Assembly (NCBI RefSeq): GCF_021018805.1
Contig: NC_086248.1
Span: forward strand, 98,727,239 to 98,791,238
Direction: 5' to 3'
Length of the DNA: 64,000 nucleotides
DNA from: Prinia subflava
Lineage: Eukaryota > Chordata > Aves > Passeriformes > Cisticolidae
Shown: piece after piece, positions 1 through 15,574 of the stretch
Position numbering within the stretch: position 1 is the first letter of the stretch
Layout: every line of letters begins with the position of its first letter
Program-made: the position numbers and the translations under genes
Notes under the pieces: generated by a model
What the model saw: the letters and a program-made list of their open reading frames with translations, nothing else
Told to the model about the DNA's origin: nothing
The model's database searches: none

Positions 1-3000
1 TCCAAATATCCATGAAATGGTAAGTTTGTGTCTAGGTACCCCAACAGTATAAGGCTCAGAACCATCTTAGCCACCCTCTGCAGGCACCAGAAACCAAGGC
101 ACAAACAGCAGAGGCAATTTCCTAAGGCTCTGCATGCCTGAATGACAACACAGCATCTGACTATATTTTTTTTAAGCTGGTTCTCCTTTCATAAGTCTCT
201 GCTTATCTTTACCTATGTTTTTTACTTAGTTGTCTCTTCAGTAGTAATTTCTTCTTCTTCCGAAATTGCTGGAGGTAGTGATCAGGTTTCAAAATCTTGG
301 ATCCAACCACTTGAGCACATCTGTATCAAGATATCGAATAGCTCTGAATTCCCCTTTAATGGGTCAAATCTGCATGATCAATGTGAACATCTCACATTCT
401 TTGATTGTATTTTAATTTGCATTCTGATCAGATGGCTGGCCATTTGAATCCATCTACAGTTAGAGCTGATTTGAAAGAAACATCAAGTACACATGTCCAA
501 TTAAACTGAAGGTATTGTGCAGCATATAAACTGCAATCTATCGTTCTTTCCAGCCTTCCTAAAATTCACTGGCTGTATTTCATTCAGAGCAGCTATCTTT
601 GTGTACAAAGGAACGTACAACAGTAGGGTAGAGGAGGAATGAGCACAGCTCTCTGGGGTGCTTAGCCTTGCTGGTCTCAAAATGGGTCTCAACATATTTA
701 TGGTCAGCTTAGCAGTGGAATGGGTAGCATATCATTTCTCTGCCCTGTTTTCCTGCTTTAGCCATGCCCTGTCAGGCTGAGGCTGCTGCTTCCCTGGGCT
801 GTGATGGCCATGCCTGTCCTTACCTGCACTGCATTCTGCTACCTTTATAGGTAATATTTTTGTATACATCCCAGGACATAAAGTCAAATCGGTACCTAAT
901 TTAAAATGTCATTTCAACAGCTTCTTTGCACTGCTCGCTCATGGTCAGGAGTCCCAAGTGGCTTCTCTGATAAGCATTCCAAAAATAGACTTTGATTCTG
1001 TTTTTTAATAGATGTTTTCTGTAAAAAGAGGATGAAGGGGGGGGGATGTGAATTAAGCCATGTTAATGTGAACAGAGTACCTAGCTTACAGGGGAGAGCT
1101 ATGAACTGCTATGGTCTGCGCTCACCTGTGAGGGTGTGGGAGGAAGTTGATTCCTCTACGCTTTCATATTCCATTGTTTGTATGCATACCCCAGATGTTT
1201 TTACCTTCCTGTTTCATTTAATAATAGTATATTCAATTAATAATGCAGAAACATTCAGATTTCTAAGAAGATCCATCCAGTCCAAGTTGTCGGGCTGCAT
1301 AGTCATGGTAGAGTTTCACATGGGCACCTGTTGAGAGAGAGCTTAATCAAAACAAAAAAACTAATTTTTTTCCTCCTGTCCTATTGCTAGTGTGTCCCTA
1401 GCAAGCAGTGACTGAGTATTTAGTGTTTAGCACAATCCTCTAAAACACAAGGATTAGAGGGTTTGATTTGAAGAGAACTCAAAGTAGGAACTACTCCCCA
1501 GTCTGTAAGTGAGGAGTTCTGGCTCCAGTGGCCTGATTCATTGTAATGTTTATAAATAGTGCCTTAAGCAAAGTAAAAATAAGAATTTTAGCCATCCTGA
1601 CGTTTTTCACCAGCATGTTTAAGACAACAAACTGGGGCTAAGAAATATGTGAAATGCTTTCTAATTAAAGTAGCTCAATATACTAAAACTTCCTGGTGCT
1701 GTAACTTTAAGGTACAATATGCATTTAATTATCCCCAAGGCAAAAATTACTTTCAGAGTGGTGTAGTTCTCCCCATACACAGAATAATATGGTTTACTGA
1801 ACTGCACCAAGTTTTAGCAGGGCCTGCAACAGCAGTGATTTTTAGTGGCTCCTTGGAGATTACAGAGTAAACATTTTAAAATCTCATTTATAGGAAATTT
1901 TATTATGGTTTTGGTCAAGCCTAATTTATTGTTAACTGGATTATAAGTGATACAAACTGAGGGTTGTTCCTGCTGGGTATTTTGTACCCTCTGCTCCCAG
2001 GAAGGTTGACCAAAATTCAGCAAAGTCATGTCACTACCTTATGTAGATGCATAATATTCTCACAAAAATAACACTTACCTAGCTCTCCCACAAATGGAAT
2101 ATTTTATCCCAAGCTAGCCCACCTCTTGTTTGTTAGATTTTTTTTTCCCTTGAATTAGAGCTACACAAGATGTGTAACATGTAAAACTGTCTAATAGCAG
2201 CCATTGTCCTATAAAAGTCAATTGAGCTTTTTTCTCCATCAGCATTTAATAATCAAGCATCTTAATTTTTTTCAGGAAAAGGGTCTGAGTTTCTTCATAA
2301 ACATCAAAGCAAATTTTAGCTGTATCTTTTAGTTTAACTGCCAAAATCCAGGCACAATATTTGTTATTTCAAATTCAGTTTGTACTGTTGAAACATGTCT
2401 TTTTTTAGGCAAATAATCTGAAGCTGTTTAAAAGTTGAACTCCTGCTGTATATTTCTGGGCTTTGTCCTTGTGTGAAATGACCCACAAAGCCATATTGAC
2501 TGAAGATGTGCAGAGCCCGGAGCAAAGACCTTGATTTAAAATATCTTGCTACTGCCTTAAAATGACCAATAGATTCATTGAGGGACATCAAAATGTTCTG
2601 TGTGCTGTATTTCTTATTTACTCTTTGCAATTTAATTAAGGAAGAGGGAAGAAGCAGAGGGAGAGATTCCTGAAGATGTGGTTCCCCAGAGCTTTGGGAA
2701 GTGGGGATGTGCAGGGGCTGCTGCTGTCACTGTCAGATGGAGATGTTGGAATCCTGTCTGTCCAGGGGTCACTTATGCCCCTTAGCCCCACTAGGACTGG
2801 CTTTGTTCTTGCCAGCTGACCATGAGAGGTGATGAGTACCGTACACAGTTACTTCCACTGGGGCAGTATTCGTGTCTGTAATGCACCTCGTGGTACAGTA
2901 ATTGTAACTGTGACCTGTCACGGCTGAAGAGGCCAGACAGGGTCGGGTCAGATGTGAGAAACCTGAGTGCAAACTCAAATTTTGCAGAAATTCAGGGTTT

Positions 3001-6000
3001 GTAGCTGACCTCTTTTTAGAGAAAGTAAAGGTTTGCTTTGATGTTTCTGTGACCAGGAATTGAAGCACTCTGAGGTAGGATTTGGAAGAGTTTCTCCAGA
3101 AATTTCCACCTCCATTTTACGAGCAGAAATACTTGCACATGTTTACACACTTCTCAGAAGTCTTTACTTTAACCCTTGACACTGTAATGTACTTTAAGCT
3201 GCTGGGGTTATGAGAAATGTTTTGGAAATCAAGCCAAACTGTAGAAAGTTCTGACTTGTGTGAATTGTTTTATCAAAGATATTTTCTCAAAATGTTATGC
3301 AGTTTGACCATGAGTTCCTCTCTGACCATCCTTTGGAAATTTTCAGTAAGGAACAGGTTACACTGAGCAGCAGTAGCTTCTGTTCTGTCTTGACTTCCTT
3401 TGGAAAGTTTGTGTAGCATTGGACACTACCTGTTGTTTAAGAGGAAAAATAGTAGGAATTGAGGTTAATCAAGAGATTTGCTATTTCTCTCTTCATTTGC
3501 ACAAGCTATTATTTTATTGCTTTTCCACATCAATAGAGTTAGCTTAATTGAAGGAATTAGGGGTTTGTTTGTGATGCTTTGGAACAGAGGTAGCAGAAGT
3601 TCTTGGAAATAAGAGTTTCTTTCTTCAGGATTTGTCACTTGAATTCATGTCAGATGTTCAAATAACCTGTAGAGGTCCCACCTGAGAGCTTGGTCACCCT
3701 TCCATTTCCTCACTCTTGCTAATAGAGAAGATTCTTAGGAATTAAACTTCGATGCTTGAATTCTAGTCAGCTGTGGTATGTAAAAAGCTATCTTTTTTTC
3801 CCCTGGCAGGAGGAAAGGAAAACAGCAACAAAACCCACTTGTGCTTATCCTGGCATAAAATAGATTATAAAATCCTGATACTAAACTGATGATTATTTCC
3901 AAATCTCTACAACAGCTTAGTAAAGTACTTGCTCTTGTTTATGTTCATATTATAAATTTGAAAAAGATTAATTTTCCAACTCACTGTCTCTTAAATCAAC
4001 TAATCATCAACTGTGGAAAATTGTGCAGAGCTCTTTAACTGTGCCACTGATGTTGTTTTTATATTTTGTGTAGAAAGTTCATCACCTTTTCTCTTGCATC
4101 AGGAAGAGCCCCATGGCACACAAATACATACAAGCAAAAGTAAGAAGTGATTGTGACCTTTTTTGTTTCTGTGAAATGTTCAGCATTATGTGCAGTGTCA
4201 GGATATCAAGGGAGGAAAAAAGTGTATGACATCTTTTGTTCCCAAGTTCTGTGGGTACAAATATACAAATCATGTATACAATTAACTAAAGTCTCCCTGG
4301 GTTTGCATTGGTGAACCCAAGTTCTGCATATCTCAGATTAATTCTCTTGGTTTATGCAGTGATTGTTAGAATCTTAATGCAGTTGGTGAGGTTGCTGGTC
4401 TAATGAAAATGGATAAATGGTAACCTTGAGAATGCAACAAAAGAACAGGTCAGACAAAATGCAGATCTCCAGCTTCTCATTTCATTTTTGCAGTGACATT
4501 AATTTGAAGCATGTCTTATGCATTTCGTTCTCTATCTGTACCAGGTATTTACCCCTCTCTGAATTTGTCTCTTAATTAACTGCAGATGTATCTCAAGTTC
4601 TCTCTTTTGAGTGCTCCTTAGCCTGTTATGAAGGAATGCAAAACCTTGCGTATGCCAGTTTTAGGTTCTTGGTGCCAGTGGTCCTCTACAGAGAACTCCA
4701 TGAGCAGGTCATTGCATCTGATGCTCTTCTGAATTGAGGGCATTTTGTAGCCAAATGTCCAACCTTTGGACCAAGCACCATTTCTGCAAATTTCTCAAAG
4801 AATGGACATAATCCTCAGCACACCAATGAAGGTTTGGTCATTTGTGGCTCGACCACTCCTAAAGAAAGCAATAGGGAGTGCCCAATGCACACAGAAATAG
4901 CCTGTAAGCAGGGTTTGTGAATGTGCCCAGCCTTTAAGAAGCTGAGGAGCGCTTTGCCAGGGTGGAGGCAAGACTGTGAACCTGATGGAGTCGGTGCGTG
5001 GCTCAGCTCTGCCGGGCAGGGGGCTGCCCTGACCACTGCAGCAGCATTTCCCACAGCTGTCACTCATGAAAATGAGGGCAGAGCTGTCACTGCTCTGTCT
5101 TCCAGCGGTTCAAGGCCCTCCCTGTGTGAGACTGGCCTGCCTCTGTGCGTTGTGCCATGGTTAAGCTGTATCCTACTGGTGGGTCAGTTCTGTTTTGCAG
5201 GAGACAGGCTTTGGCTCACAAGATCTGAAGGCAACCTCTGCCTCACACTGCTAAGTACCTGAATGATCAGAAGAACATAACATCCCCTTAAACTTTGTCT
5301 GCTGAAAGAAAGGGATCACTGTGGAGGTTTCATCATAGTGCACTATTTTTAGAGGAAGGCACAAACATATTCTAGAGCTAAAAGTTGTAGTTTTTATTAG
5401 AGCTGCTCAGAAAATTTGATACTCTGAGGTTTTGTGAAATACTGGATTTTGACAGAAAAATAAAAAACTTTGTGGAAGCTTTAAAAAAACTGGATACCAG
5501 TTTTTTACTACCTGTAGTTTATGTTTAAGCTAATACAGTGCATCTTTATAAATTTGGGGCCTCTTTTTGTAGCCCAAAGCATTTAGAGGCATTTAAAGAG
5601 AAAATTTTAACAGCTTACCTAGCAGAAAGGAGTGTATTTAAAACCTTGTTTGAGCAAAAGTAGGTAAGTATGTGGTATGGCTGTTTGAAAAATTAATTGA
5701 CCTGTGAATATTTTGTGTGTGTGCGCTTGGCCTGAGACAACTACTTATCATGGAAAAAACTAAGACTGGAGGAGAATCTACCCCCAAAATTCCAAAATAT
5801 TGAAATCTAGGAGATTGTTGGAAAGTAGTATCTGTACTCATTGTAAGATTTTTATTATTAGATTCTGGTGAATACAGGCATTGTAGAAATGCTGTGACTT
5901 ATCCAATGACTTTGTCGCTCTATAGTTTCATCTTAGTCTGTCATTTTGGGGTTTTTTTGTATGTGTGAGAAAGGGAATTTCTTCTTCAGATCAAATTCTG

Positions 6001-6408
6001 CTGGAATCTAAATTTTCCACCTGAACAATAATGTTCATAGGAAAAACTCTTGTTTAAACAGAAGAGCATTTCTTGAAAATAAATTATTTCTTATGAAGAT
6101 CTTGGCTGTCTGTACTGTAGACTTCATTTGAACAGCACTTGAGTAGACAGGACTTGAAGAAGCATCAGGGACACCACTTATGCCTCTTTCATTTTCCTTT
6201 TATTTTTTTAATTTACTGATTGAGATCACATCTGTGAACTGTTCCGCTCTAATTTCAGCATTGTAACTCACGGTTTGATTTAATGAAAATGGTTACTTAC
6301 TTTTTCTTTCACATGAAATTGATGCTGGTATGGTGAGTAGTTAACTCTTTGTCCTTATGAAAAAATGCACTGGCCTGATTGTGATCATTCTGCTTTAAAC
6401 ATAAGTGT

Positions 6409-6464
6409 GAAAGTCATTAAATATCCTGAAAGAGAGGAAAGTCATTGAATATATTGAAAGAAAA
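6409..6464. repeat. Imperfect 28-bp tandem duplication
   Basis: Two adjacent 28-bp copies begin at 6409 and 6437, each starting GAAAGTCATT and ending in a GAAAG-rich segment. They differ at a few positions. This looks like a small local duplication with no further copies. Confidence 0.7.
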
Positions 6465-9400
6465 GATATTCAGAACTACATGAGATTTTCTTCTGAGGTG
6501 ATTCCTGATTTTCCTAGAGCTGTGTGGAAGGAGATTCTGTTTATATGTTAAATGCTACAGCTTCCGCATAGGCAAAACACGTACCTAAACTACTTGGCAT
6601 AAAACAGTTTTTATTTCTAAGATCTCATCTAGCTTTCTTAAATATGGAGAAACAAGTCTCTTTTTAAATGACAGGAAGAACAAATCATGTTAATATTTTT
6701 TGTATTCTGTTTCCATAGTGTGATTTTTCAGTTTGGGGGTGCTATATTTTTTAAGTACAGCTGTTCTGTCATTGCCCTGTATGATGTTTAACAGCTCTAA
6801 ACCCAGACTGAAATTGTTATGGTTGTTTGCCTTTTTTTTGATGTTAGCATGACTGAAAGCAGAATCTGTCATGTTTAATGCATGATAAGGCCAAACTGGA
6901 AGCCTTTATTCAATGTTTAAGATTTCAACAATGCAAACAGAAGACATATTAGTTTTAGAATTAGGTTCATTTAGTTTAGAGTTTAGATTAGATTAATTCT
7001 GTCCTATACATTTAGGACTGCAAAATTGAGTCATTTTGTAGGCATCTGTAATTTTTCTCAAGTTTTAAATTCTGTGCTGCTACTATTCACATGTACATTT
7101 CCAAAGCAGGATTTTCCAGCATTTTGGCTCTAAAATCCCAAACCCTGGTTTGTCTAAAGGCTACGAGGAAATTTTTTACCCTGTCCTTTTTTTACCCTAG
7201 ATACATACATGCTGAAACTATATTATTATGAGCTAATTTTTACTGCTGGAAGTTCTGCCTTATCTATATTCTCTCATCTAGAGTTTTTCTAGACCAACAA
7301 AGAAATGGCGAGTTTTAAAAAGTTTGAAATAGATCAGCATTAACAAATCCTACTTTGGTTTTCAGAACCAAATGATAATTCTGTCCACCCAAGTGCTGAT
7401 CCAAATGTTATCCTGTGGCCTGTATGTCCTGATCCTTTCAGAACTCTGGGTGTGGTGAAACAACTCAGCACCTTTGCAGAATTCTGGTGCTCTGAGCAAG
7501 ATCAAATGACTCCTAACAGCAGGAAAAGGCTGGTATCAGAGATGGTGCAGTCCACCTCAGTGGAGTCCCTCAATATATGTAACTGAGGATGAATTTGTTG
7601 TTTGTGGCTGCAAAGAATTGATGAAGGTGTCAAGTGTGGCAGAGGACAGATTACTCTGACATATAAACACAGCAATCCCCTCTCCTGCGTTCCTTGCATT
7701 CTTTTTGTCTTAGCTTCTGTTAGCAGTTGGTAATGTTTGCTTCATTGACAACTTCATGATGATACCAAGAATCCAAGGGCGTTAAAGTAGAACACTCCAC
7801 GTGGGAGAATCCAGCAATTTAGATTTTGCTAACATGTTCAAGTAAGAAAGTCAAGTGGTGGTATAAATTGCACTGGTTTTGACAGCCTCTGGGCTTTCTT
7901 TGTCTTTAGATCAGTTCCTGAATTTCCCTGTGCTGCCTGTGGAAACTATTCTTTCCTGGTACTCAAGTCTGTTGTGCAAAAGGAGTTTAATGATCTCCTA
8001 AGAGGGACTGATCTATATCTTCTCTAAGCCCGTGTTTCCCAGACAACATGGTGCTGTAATCAAAGCAGCTGAAACATTTCACTTCTGTTTAGGCTGGATG
8101 CAGAATCATTTTCTCAGGAGTTGAAAAGTTCAGGAGAATGAATAAGATCATTTTCCCTCTATACTTTACAAAATCCTACAAAGTAGGCTAGACCTCCTTG
8201 CTCTCACATCATTACATGTAGAGAAATATTAAGGCTTTCATTGCAGACTTGCTCAAGGCACATTGTGTGAACTCCAGAAGAACATACGCTTGAAATTGTC
8301 CAGCACAATTTTCAGGAGAGAATGGCAAGAACAGCAAGAAAATAATACAAACTTGAGCAATGCTAAAATAATGAGTGTCACTCTGTATTGTAAAAGCTCA
8401 GAGGGAGATTGAAATCATCACTCTCTTCTTCACAGCCCCCCTCCTCAATGTCTCCTTATTTCACCTGCATCTGCACAGCAATCTGTGGAACTTGAGGAAA
8501 GGACATGAGCAGAGAGTGAGTAACTCTGACAAAATACATGGGATGTACTCCTAGGCTGGTCCTCTTCAGAGCTACAGAACTTGAACTAGATCCAAAAAGT
8601 GAGGAGAACAAGCGTCATCTCTGTACCACGCAAATCTGGAGACACTACAGGGACAAGTGGTGTGAAGAGAATCTGAAGCTCTCCTGAGAGCTTCTCTTCC
8701 TTCCCAGGGCTCCCGTGTGCTTGCCCACACGTGATGTTGTTGCTGGAGTCTCCCTTCCAATGACCAGTTTGGCATCAGGCTTTTTGTCACTGCCATGTTG
8801 ACAACAACTCCCTCCTGGTCTCTTGGAGCTTCTCTGCCTTCATTGCATCACTTCAGCCATGCTCAGGGATCATGGCAGGCAAAGAATTAGCTCAACTTTT
8901 CAAACGTGATGAGTGCAGAAAATATGTTGCCTATATTCAGTATTTTAAAGGAGAATTACATTTGCCACCCTTCCTTGCTGACATTTTATAAAGGAAGGGA
9001 TAGGATTGTATTTCTTATAAAACCAAATGTTTCTTTTGCTTTTGGTCTGGAGGAGTCTCCTTATCATAGTTCCCACAGCTGCAGCTTCTTCAGCCTCCAG
9101 ATGAATATCAAGACTGTTTTTGCAAAGTGATTCTTTTTAAAACCTTGTTTTTCGGGAATTGAAAACAAGTGTTGTGTCTTCCTGACTTAATATTCTCTCA
9201 GGGCTGCTTGTACAGAAAGGTTATGGCTTTTGTGGAGTGATAACCTACCATCTAATGAGTTTTCCAGCACAAGGAAAGGCCTGATCTTCTTGTAATGAAA
9301 GACAGGTATGAAAGAAAGAAACAAAACAAAATTCTTGAATAAAAAGCTCTTGTATTTTCTCTGTTCCTCACAGACACAGGAGTCAGTAACCAAGCTTTAG

Positions 9401-12400
9401 CTTTCAACCTTTTGGCTGTTGGACAAAGAGCATGGCAAAGGTGAAGTCATAATTGTATTTTACTAAAAAGTAACAAAGTTGGAAGACAATTTTATTGCCT
9501 GATTGTACCAAAGTGTCGATCCACTTCCCTTCTTCATTACACCATCAGCACTGGGGAAAGAGAAGAGCAGGAAAACACTGAAGAGGAGAGGGACAGAAAT
9601 AAAAGAGAACTGCTGCTGACAACCCAGCAGCATTTTCATAAGTTAAAATCTGTGTGGTTTGATGGGGCAAAACTCAGCTTGCATTTTAGAGCTCTTGCAG
9701 CCACTGCTGTGTGTGTCTCAGAACCAGCTCTGAGTAACCAATGCTGAATGCTGGCTGAGTATTCCCCAGGGATTGGGGAAGTTCAGGTGAATTTCCCAAT
9801 CAACAGGGTCTGTCTCACCCTCTTGCTTGGTTTGTCCTTGTGCATATTTTATGTTATATAGAAGTATGTACCACTGACAAGTGCATTTTGGAGTGACATT
9901 ATGCCAGTGGTTGAGGTGGGATTTTGATTTGCCCTTCTAAACAGAAAAAAAGGAGTTTCAACTCAAGTGCACATCTATTTAGCCAGTCTGCTCTTGGCAT
10001 TCACCAGCAGAGTTTTGTGCAAGACAAATTTTTGAAAAACCCTTATTACCAGCACCTTTGGGGTCTCAAGCAGCCTGGGTGTAGTTGTATAGAATGGACT
10101 CATTTTGGACCAAAAATTAGCATAATTTCAGATCTATGTTGAAAGATATATGGACAAAACAGTTTCCAACTTCCCCCCATCCTCAGTAAGAGCACTGGTT
10201 CTTGTTCACAGTCACTCAAAAAGCAGAATGCTGAATTAGAGCTATCTGTAATTGTTGGTTTTATTTCCAGTTCTCCCTAACACTGAGCTATTACATTCAC
10301 AAACAGTAAGTCCAAATGCATCTGTTAGCATGATTAAAGATTTACTTATAAACTAAGATCTTCTCTTCTAGGTTAACCTCCCTTAGGTATTTAATTTGTA
10401 CAGCATATTTTTCCAGCTTTCTTCTTAGAACATAAAATATCAGTTGAGCATTTGGCTGTATGGCTGCTGGAAGAATTGGGAAAAGAAGGTAAGCATTCAG
10501 TCCCATCCTCTTGCTCCAAAAATCTAAAAATCCAGTCACAACCACTTTTATTTTACTGTGTTATTTTCTTGCTGTGCTGTGAGACATCTTGCCCTTAAAA
10601 CCACATCTTCTACATTGAAATTTTCAGTGCTTTCTTTTTCCTGTTTCACAATGAAACTGAAGGTAACAATACATTTTTACTGGAGGGAAAACTGTTTCCC
10701 TTGAAGAAAAGATTATTTTTATGAATTCTTCAACATACGCTGTTCATTCTGAGGGAAGAAAAGATGTAAAATTTTCATGAAGTCATCAAAACTTGGGAAG
10801 AGCAGAGAGGCATTGCCCGACCAATGGCTTCGAGAGGGCTGTGTTTGCCAGCACATTCACTCACTGAGTTTGACACTGAAAGCGTCACATTTCTGGTTTT
10901 AGTTCACTGCCCTGAGGTTTTAAGCAAGATGTGTTACAGGAAGACATGTTCTAATGCTTCATAAAGTGACAAAATTTGCTTCCATTCTGTCAGGTTATAG
11001 TACTGTGAGCCTTAACTAATTGTTGTGGTATTGGGGTGGATCCCCATGCGTCAGACAGCAGGATTATGCCAGTATTGTTAGAGGTCATGCCCTCTGCTGA
11101 AGCTTTGTATGGCTCCCAGAGCTGTGGTTTGCAGCATGAAACACCAATTACTGCCAGAGAGATTGGTAATCAGTGCTGGTTGACAGAGAAGGCTTTTTGA
11201 GCACAGAATGTATGGGGAAAACATGCCCAGCAGGTGCCCTCTCTGGTATTCAGTTAGGAGGGAACCTGATGAAGAGAGATGTTTGCAGGACTGGCTCTGA
11301 ATTACCTGCAAGGGCTTTCTCACAGAAAAGGTTTGAAAGAAAGCTCACAGTGGTGTCAGGCACAGGTTGGGGCAGCAGCTCAATTAGAGCTAATTAATGT
11401 CCTGTGAGCACTTTGCTGTTTCAGCCATGTTGCATAACATCATGTGTGGTGCTTCAGTGCACAAGAGCTTTCTGCAGTGAGCTGGAAAAGTCGATTCTTA
11501 AATGTCTTGCAGAGCTCCAATATGCTGCTATTGCAAGTCACAGTTTGCAGATGATCTTTAGGGGATTTATGTGTCAAGGCTATGACCAATGTTGATTTTT
11601 TTTGATGTGTAGATGGATGTTTAAGTGCCATATAGATATATGAAGTACCACAGTGAATGGGTTGACTTGGGTGATCCTGGGTGTTCTGGTGAAGTTCAGG
11701 ATCAGCTGTTATGCTGTGCCCTGTACTCTAGGTTAGAGTAAGGAGAAGTTGAATAGAAAATTGAAATAAGGTGTTCTTTGTGTGAAGAAAACCAAAATTT
11801 TTTGAACACTTGGGCGTTTGTTGCACAGATCAAAAATTATTTTTGATCAAAAGCTCTTCAGTTTATTTTGAAATGAGTTGGAGAACTTGGCATAACTCTT
11901 AATGGACCCAGGTGGTAGGAATTGTTGTCCCAGTGAGCAGGTGTGCGTTCATCCCTGATTTTGCCTGGAGTGAAGTTCAATCACTTCTCAGTGCCTGCTT
12001 TTAAGAAGCTTGTGTTTGGTGCCCAGATCTCAGCAATCTCCCTCACAGCTGACATAACTTGGTGCTTTTGTTTGCAGTGCTGGTGGATAGGCCAAGGAAT
12101 AGAGATATGCTGGATACCAGCCTTGCTTTCTGCCTCTTAATAAAATGTTGCTGTAAAGGTCGTGAGTAGGTCAGGCTGACAGGCAGTGAGCAAACACTTG
12201 CACTTCTGCCTCTAGTCCACAATTTTTCTGAAGATAACAGAGCAAGGTATGTCAGTCCAACACACCAAAGGTAAAGGTGACCCCGATGGGCCAAGAGTAT
12301 TGTACCAGAGCTTACACATAAAGCTTTCTCAAAGTGAAACTTTCTTTCAAAAAAACCCCCAAAACCTAGGGAAATAGGAGCATCAGTTTGAATAGGTTTT

Positions 12401-15400
12401 CAAATTGGAACAGACTGGGTGATGAAAATGTGAGAAGTAGCAGTGCCAGTACCTGCTTTCTGACAGTAATGGATTGTGAGCAAATGGAGGCCTGCAGCCT
12501 TTCCTCAGCTCCTCCAAATACTTCAAGTACTTTGGGTCAGGTGTATCCTCACAGTGTCTCTACCAAGGCTGCCACACAGGAACCTCTGACTTGGTTGGAG
12601 CATTGTGATATTACCATGCTCTTAACAGAAATTAATTCTTTTCACCCTCTTTTTCTGTCTCCTCATTTTGAAGATCATTTAAGATGTCTTTTGATATAGC
12701 TGTGAGATCAGTATCATTTGCTTGTTGCATGTATTTGACTGGAGACAGAAAATGCACTCTCTTAATCTTCAAAACGATGTTGTGATAAATACAGATTTAA
12801 TATTTTTCAATATTTTGTTTTGTCACTTTTTGCAATCTTTAACATGTTAAACAACTTAACATTTCCATCATTTACTGAATGAGTCACCCAGAATGATAGG
12901 ACACATACATTTAGTCTTGAATTACTGAAATATTTGTGTGGGTATATGCAGTGGTCTCAGGACTTGCATATTTTAAGTACAATGAGTACAATCTTGGCAA
13001 GTTAGCAAATGATACTGAGGCTTTCCACATTAGCTTTTTGTTAAAGGAGAAGTCGGTGATCTGAAGCCTGAATTTATGCTCAGAAAATTGCTTTTATCCT
13101 AGAGCATGGGTTCTTGAGCAGAGGCAGGCTCCAACAATATGTTGAAAATTATCTTTTCACAGAACTTTGATCAAAGTACAAGTGTCCTTGCCTCAGGAAG
13201 CAGTTTGTTTTCCCTTGAGAAGTGATGCTGGAAAAATCAAAGAGAGCAAAGTCTGCTTGCTGGCCAAAATTCATCTATGAATAAACTGCATCACAAAGCT
13301 ACCAGCAACATAACATTTTCAAAGACCATATCATGGTGTTGCTACAAGAAATGTGATTTGTAAAATTCAGCATTGGATGGGAATTTTGCCATAACAATAT
13401 TACTAGAAACTATTATTGTTTATTATGCAATAGAGTAGACTCATCTAATGATATTTCTGATTTAGTGAAATCCAGATGTAAACCAGGTTTTGCCAGTTTC
13501 ATGATTTGCCTGGGGTTTTTTTCTGGGAAATTATTTTGAAGCTTTTTGTAGGAACATACCTATATTAGTCATCTGTTGATTCCAGTACAAAAAAAATTTA
13601 ATTACTAGATCTCATTTGATTCCCAAAGGATCCAAAGGAGCTATCTAAATAATGCTAAATGTCCACCGATGTATCATTTTACTTATTATAATTTTGCTTG
13701 TTTGTTCCAAAGCTGAGATTCAAGGCTTACTGTTTGCTCCTTAATATAAATTTTTGGAACCCAGGAATTCTCATGTATCAGGAGTCTCTGAATAACTGTT
13801 TGTGACATGCAATTTTGCTTTTCTTTTAGATTTTCCCTTTTACTGAATATACCTGCTTCTCATTCTCATATATGCAGTGACAGAATTCCAAATAGAGAAA
13901 TTCTGGTGAAAAAATATTCTGTTCACTACTTTTTGTTTTGGTGTATCAATATTATTGTCATGTGTTTTCACATGCTTTGGAAGATAGGAATTCCTTCTTC
14001 CATCCAGACCATGTCTTTAAGGAGACATCTGTGCTGCCAGAAGAGTTTCAGCTCAACTTTCCTTTGTCGTCCCCTGAAAAGAAGAATGCATCTGCAGCTG
14101 AGACTTTTAATGTGACTGGTTGAAAGACAGAATTCTTTTGGTAATGCTGAATTCATCTCTAATTTCACACCAGACTGTGAGGTTGAGTAATACCATTGGA
14201 ATCCTTTCCCCAGTAATTGGTCAGTGGAATCCCTGGTGGATCAGGGGTGGGCTTGTTAAAGGAAAACTTTTCAAATATGTGTTAAGTTTTGCTGCTGGCA
14301 GTTTTTGCTGAAAGTTTCAAGTTGTAGTGTCTAGCACAGGCTGGACACAGCTGCTGTACAATGTCAGCTTGTGCACCCTTTTTTGAGCAGCCTTGGCTGA
14401 AAGAACATCTCAAAGTGCTGTTCAGGCCACCTGTTGCTTTCATGGATTATTCCCACACCTCTGTGGAATATAAATGATTCAGCACCAGACCTCTGTTCTA
14501 TGCAGGTGAAGAGAGATGAAGAAAATGTGCATAGGAAAAGCAACTTAGGAGAAAACTGTGTCATGGCACTCAAAGGGCCCATCAAGAAAATGTCTTTGCA
14601 TGAGAGCTAAGGGTAGGTAAATCTATTTGGATGAAAAAGAATAATTTAGATAGGAATCTGAACTTTGATGGAAAACTTGTACAAATACTTGCTGAGTTTC
14701 TCATTACTCCACTCACGGTGGCTAGTGCAATAGAGCATAGCTGGTGGTAACCCTAGATCTGATCAGGAGCAGAGTCCTGCCCATTTTCATTACTCCTCAG
14801 GCATGATTCCAAAGACTGCAGACATTTAGTATCCTTCTGGTATTTCCTTAGCTGGTTTCAATGCATTAAGTGTAACTAGCCTCTTTGGAGACTAAGTATT
14901 CCATTTATTCAGAGATGTCTTCCTGCAATGTCTTGCTGCCAGTATGTTTAAACCACAAACTACAGGAAGAATTTTAGTAGCAAGAAAAGGATTTAGACTT
15001 CACAGTCTGGATGGACTTCCAGCAGAATGTTCAAGATAACCTCACCCTGAAATGGGGAAGTGATGGCTAAAGGGTGAAAATATGAATCATCACTTTTGTA
15101 CTTCAGCAGACATCATGTAAATATGGATAGGGCATCCTTGTCTATTGCAGTTAGGTCTGTCTCTGTCTCGTGTTCCTGCCTCTAGAAGTTTTCCTTGTCT
15201 CTGCTTCAGCAGACTTATTTTCACTCCAGCTGCCCTGGCTCCCTATATACCCTTCTGTTGACACCTTGGCTTCATTGTTGCTGCATAACCCTCATATTGA
15301 CATAATTTTTTCCTTAGGATAAGTTTAGAGATGAGTGAATATTGAACTCAAGTAAATTTTGTAGTAATTTGCATAAAAATAGATGGATATTTTTATATTT

Positions 15401-15518
15401 AGCAGATGTTTTTCAGTAGAATTTAGAGGTGCTACTGAAGCAATAGTCCACCATTGAATTTCAGTTTGTTATCACCTCTGAGATATCAGGGATGGTAATC
15501 CAGAGACTTGACTGTTTC

Positions 15519-15574
15519 AAAAGAAAAAAAAAAAAGAAAAAAGAAAGAAAAAAGAAAGAAAGAAAAAAAAAGGG
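15519..15574 (+). repeat. Purine-only (A/G) simple tract, GAAA-type
   Basis: These 56 nt contain only A and G on the + strand, mostly A-runs broken by single G in GAAA-like units. A G-rich purine-biased segment follows to about 15598, with a single T at 15575 and a TT at 15581-15582. It is a typical polypurine microsatellite. Confidence 0.85.
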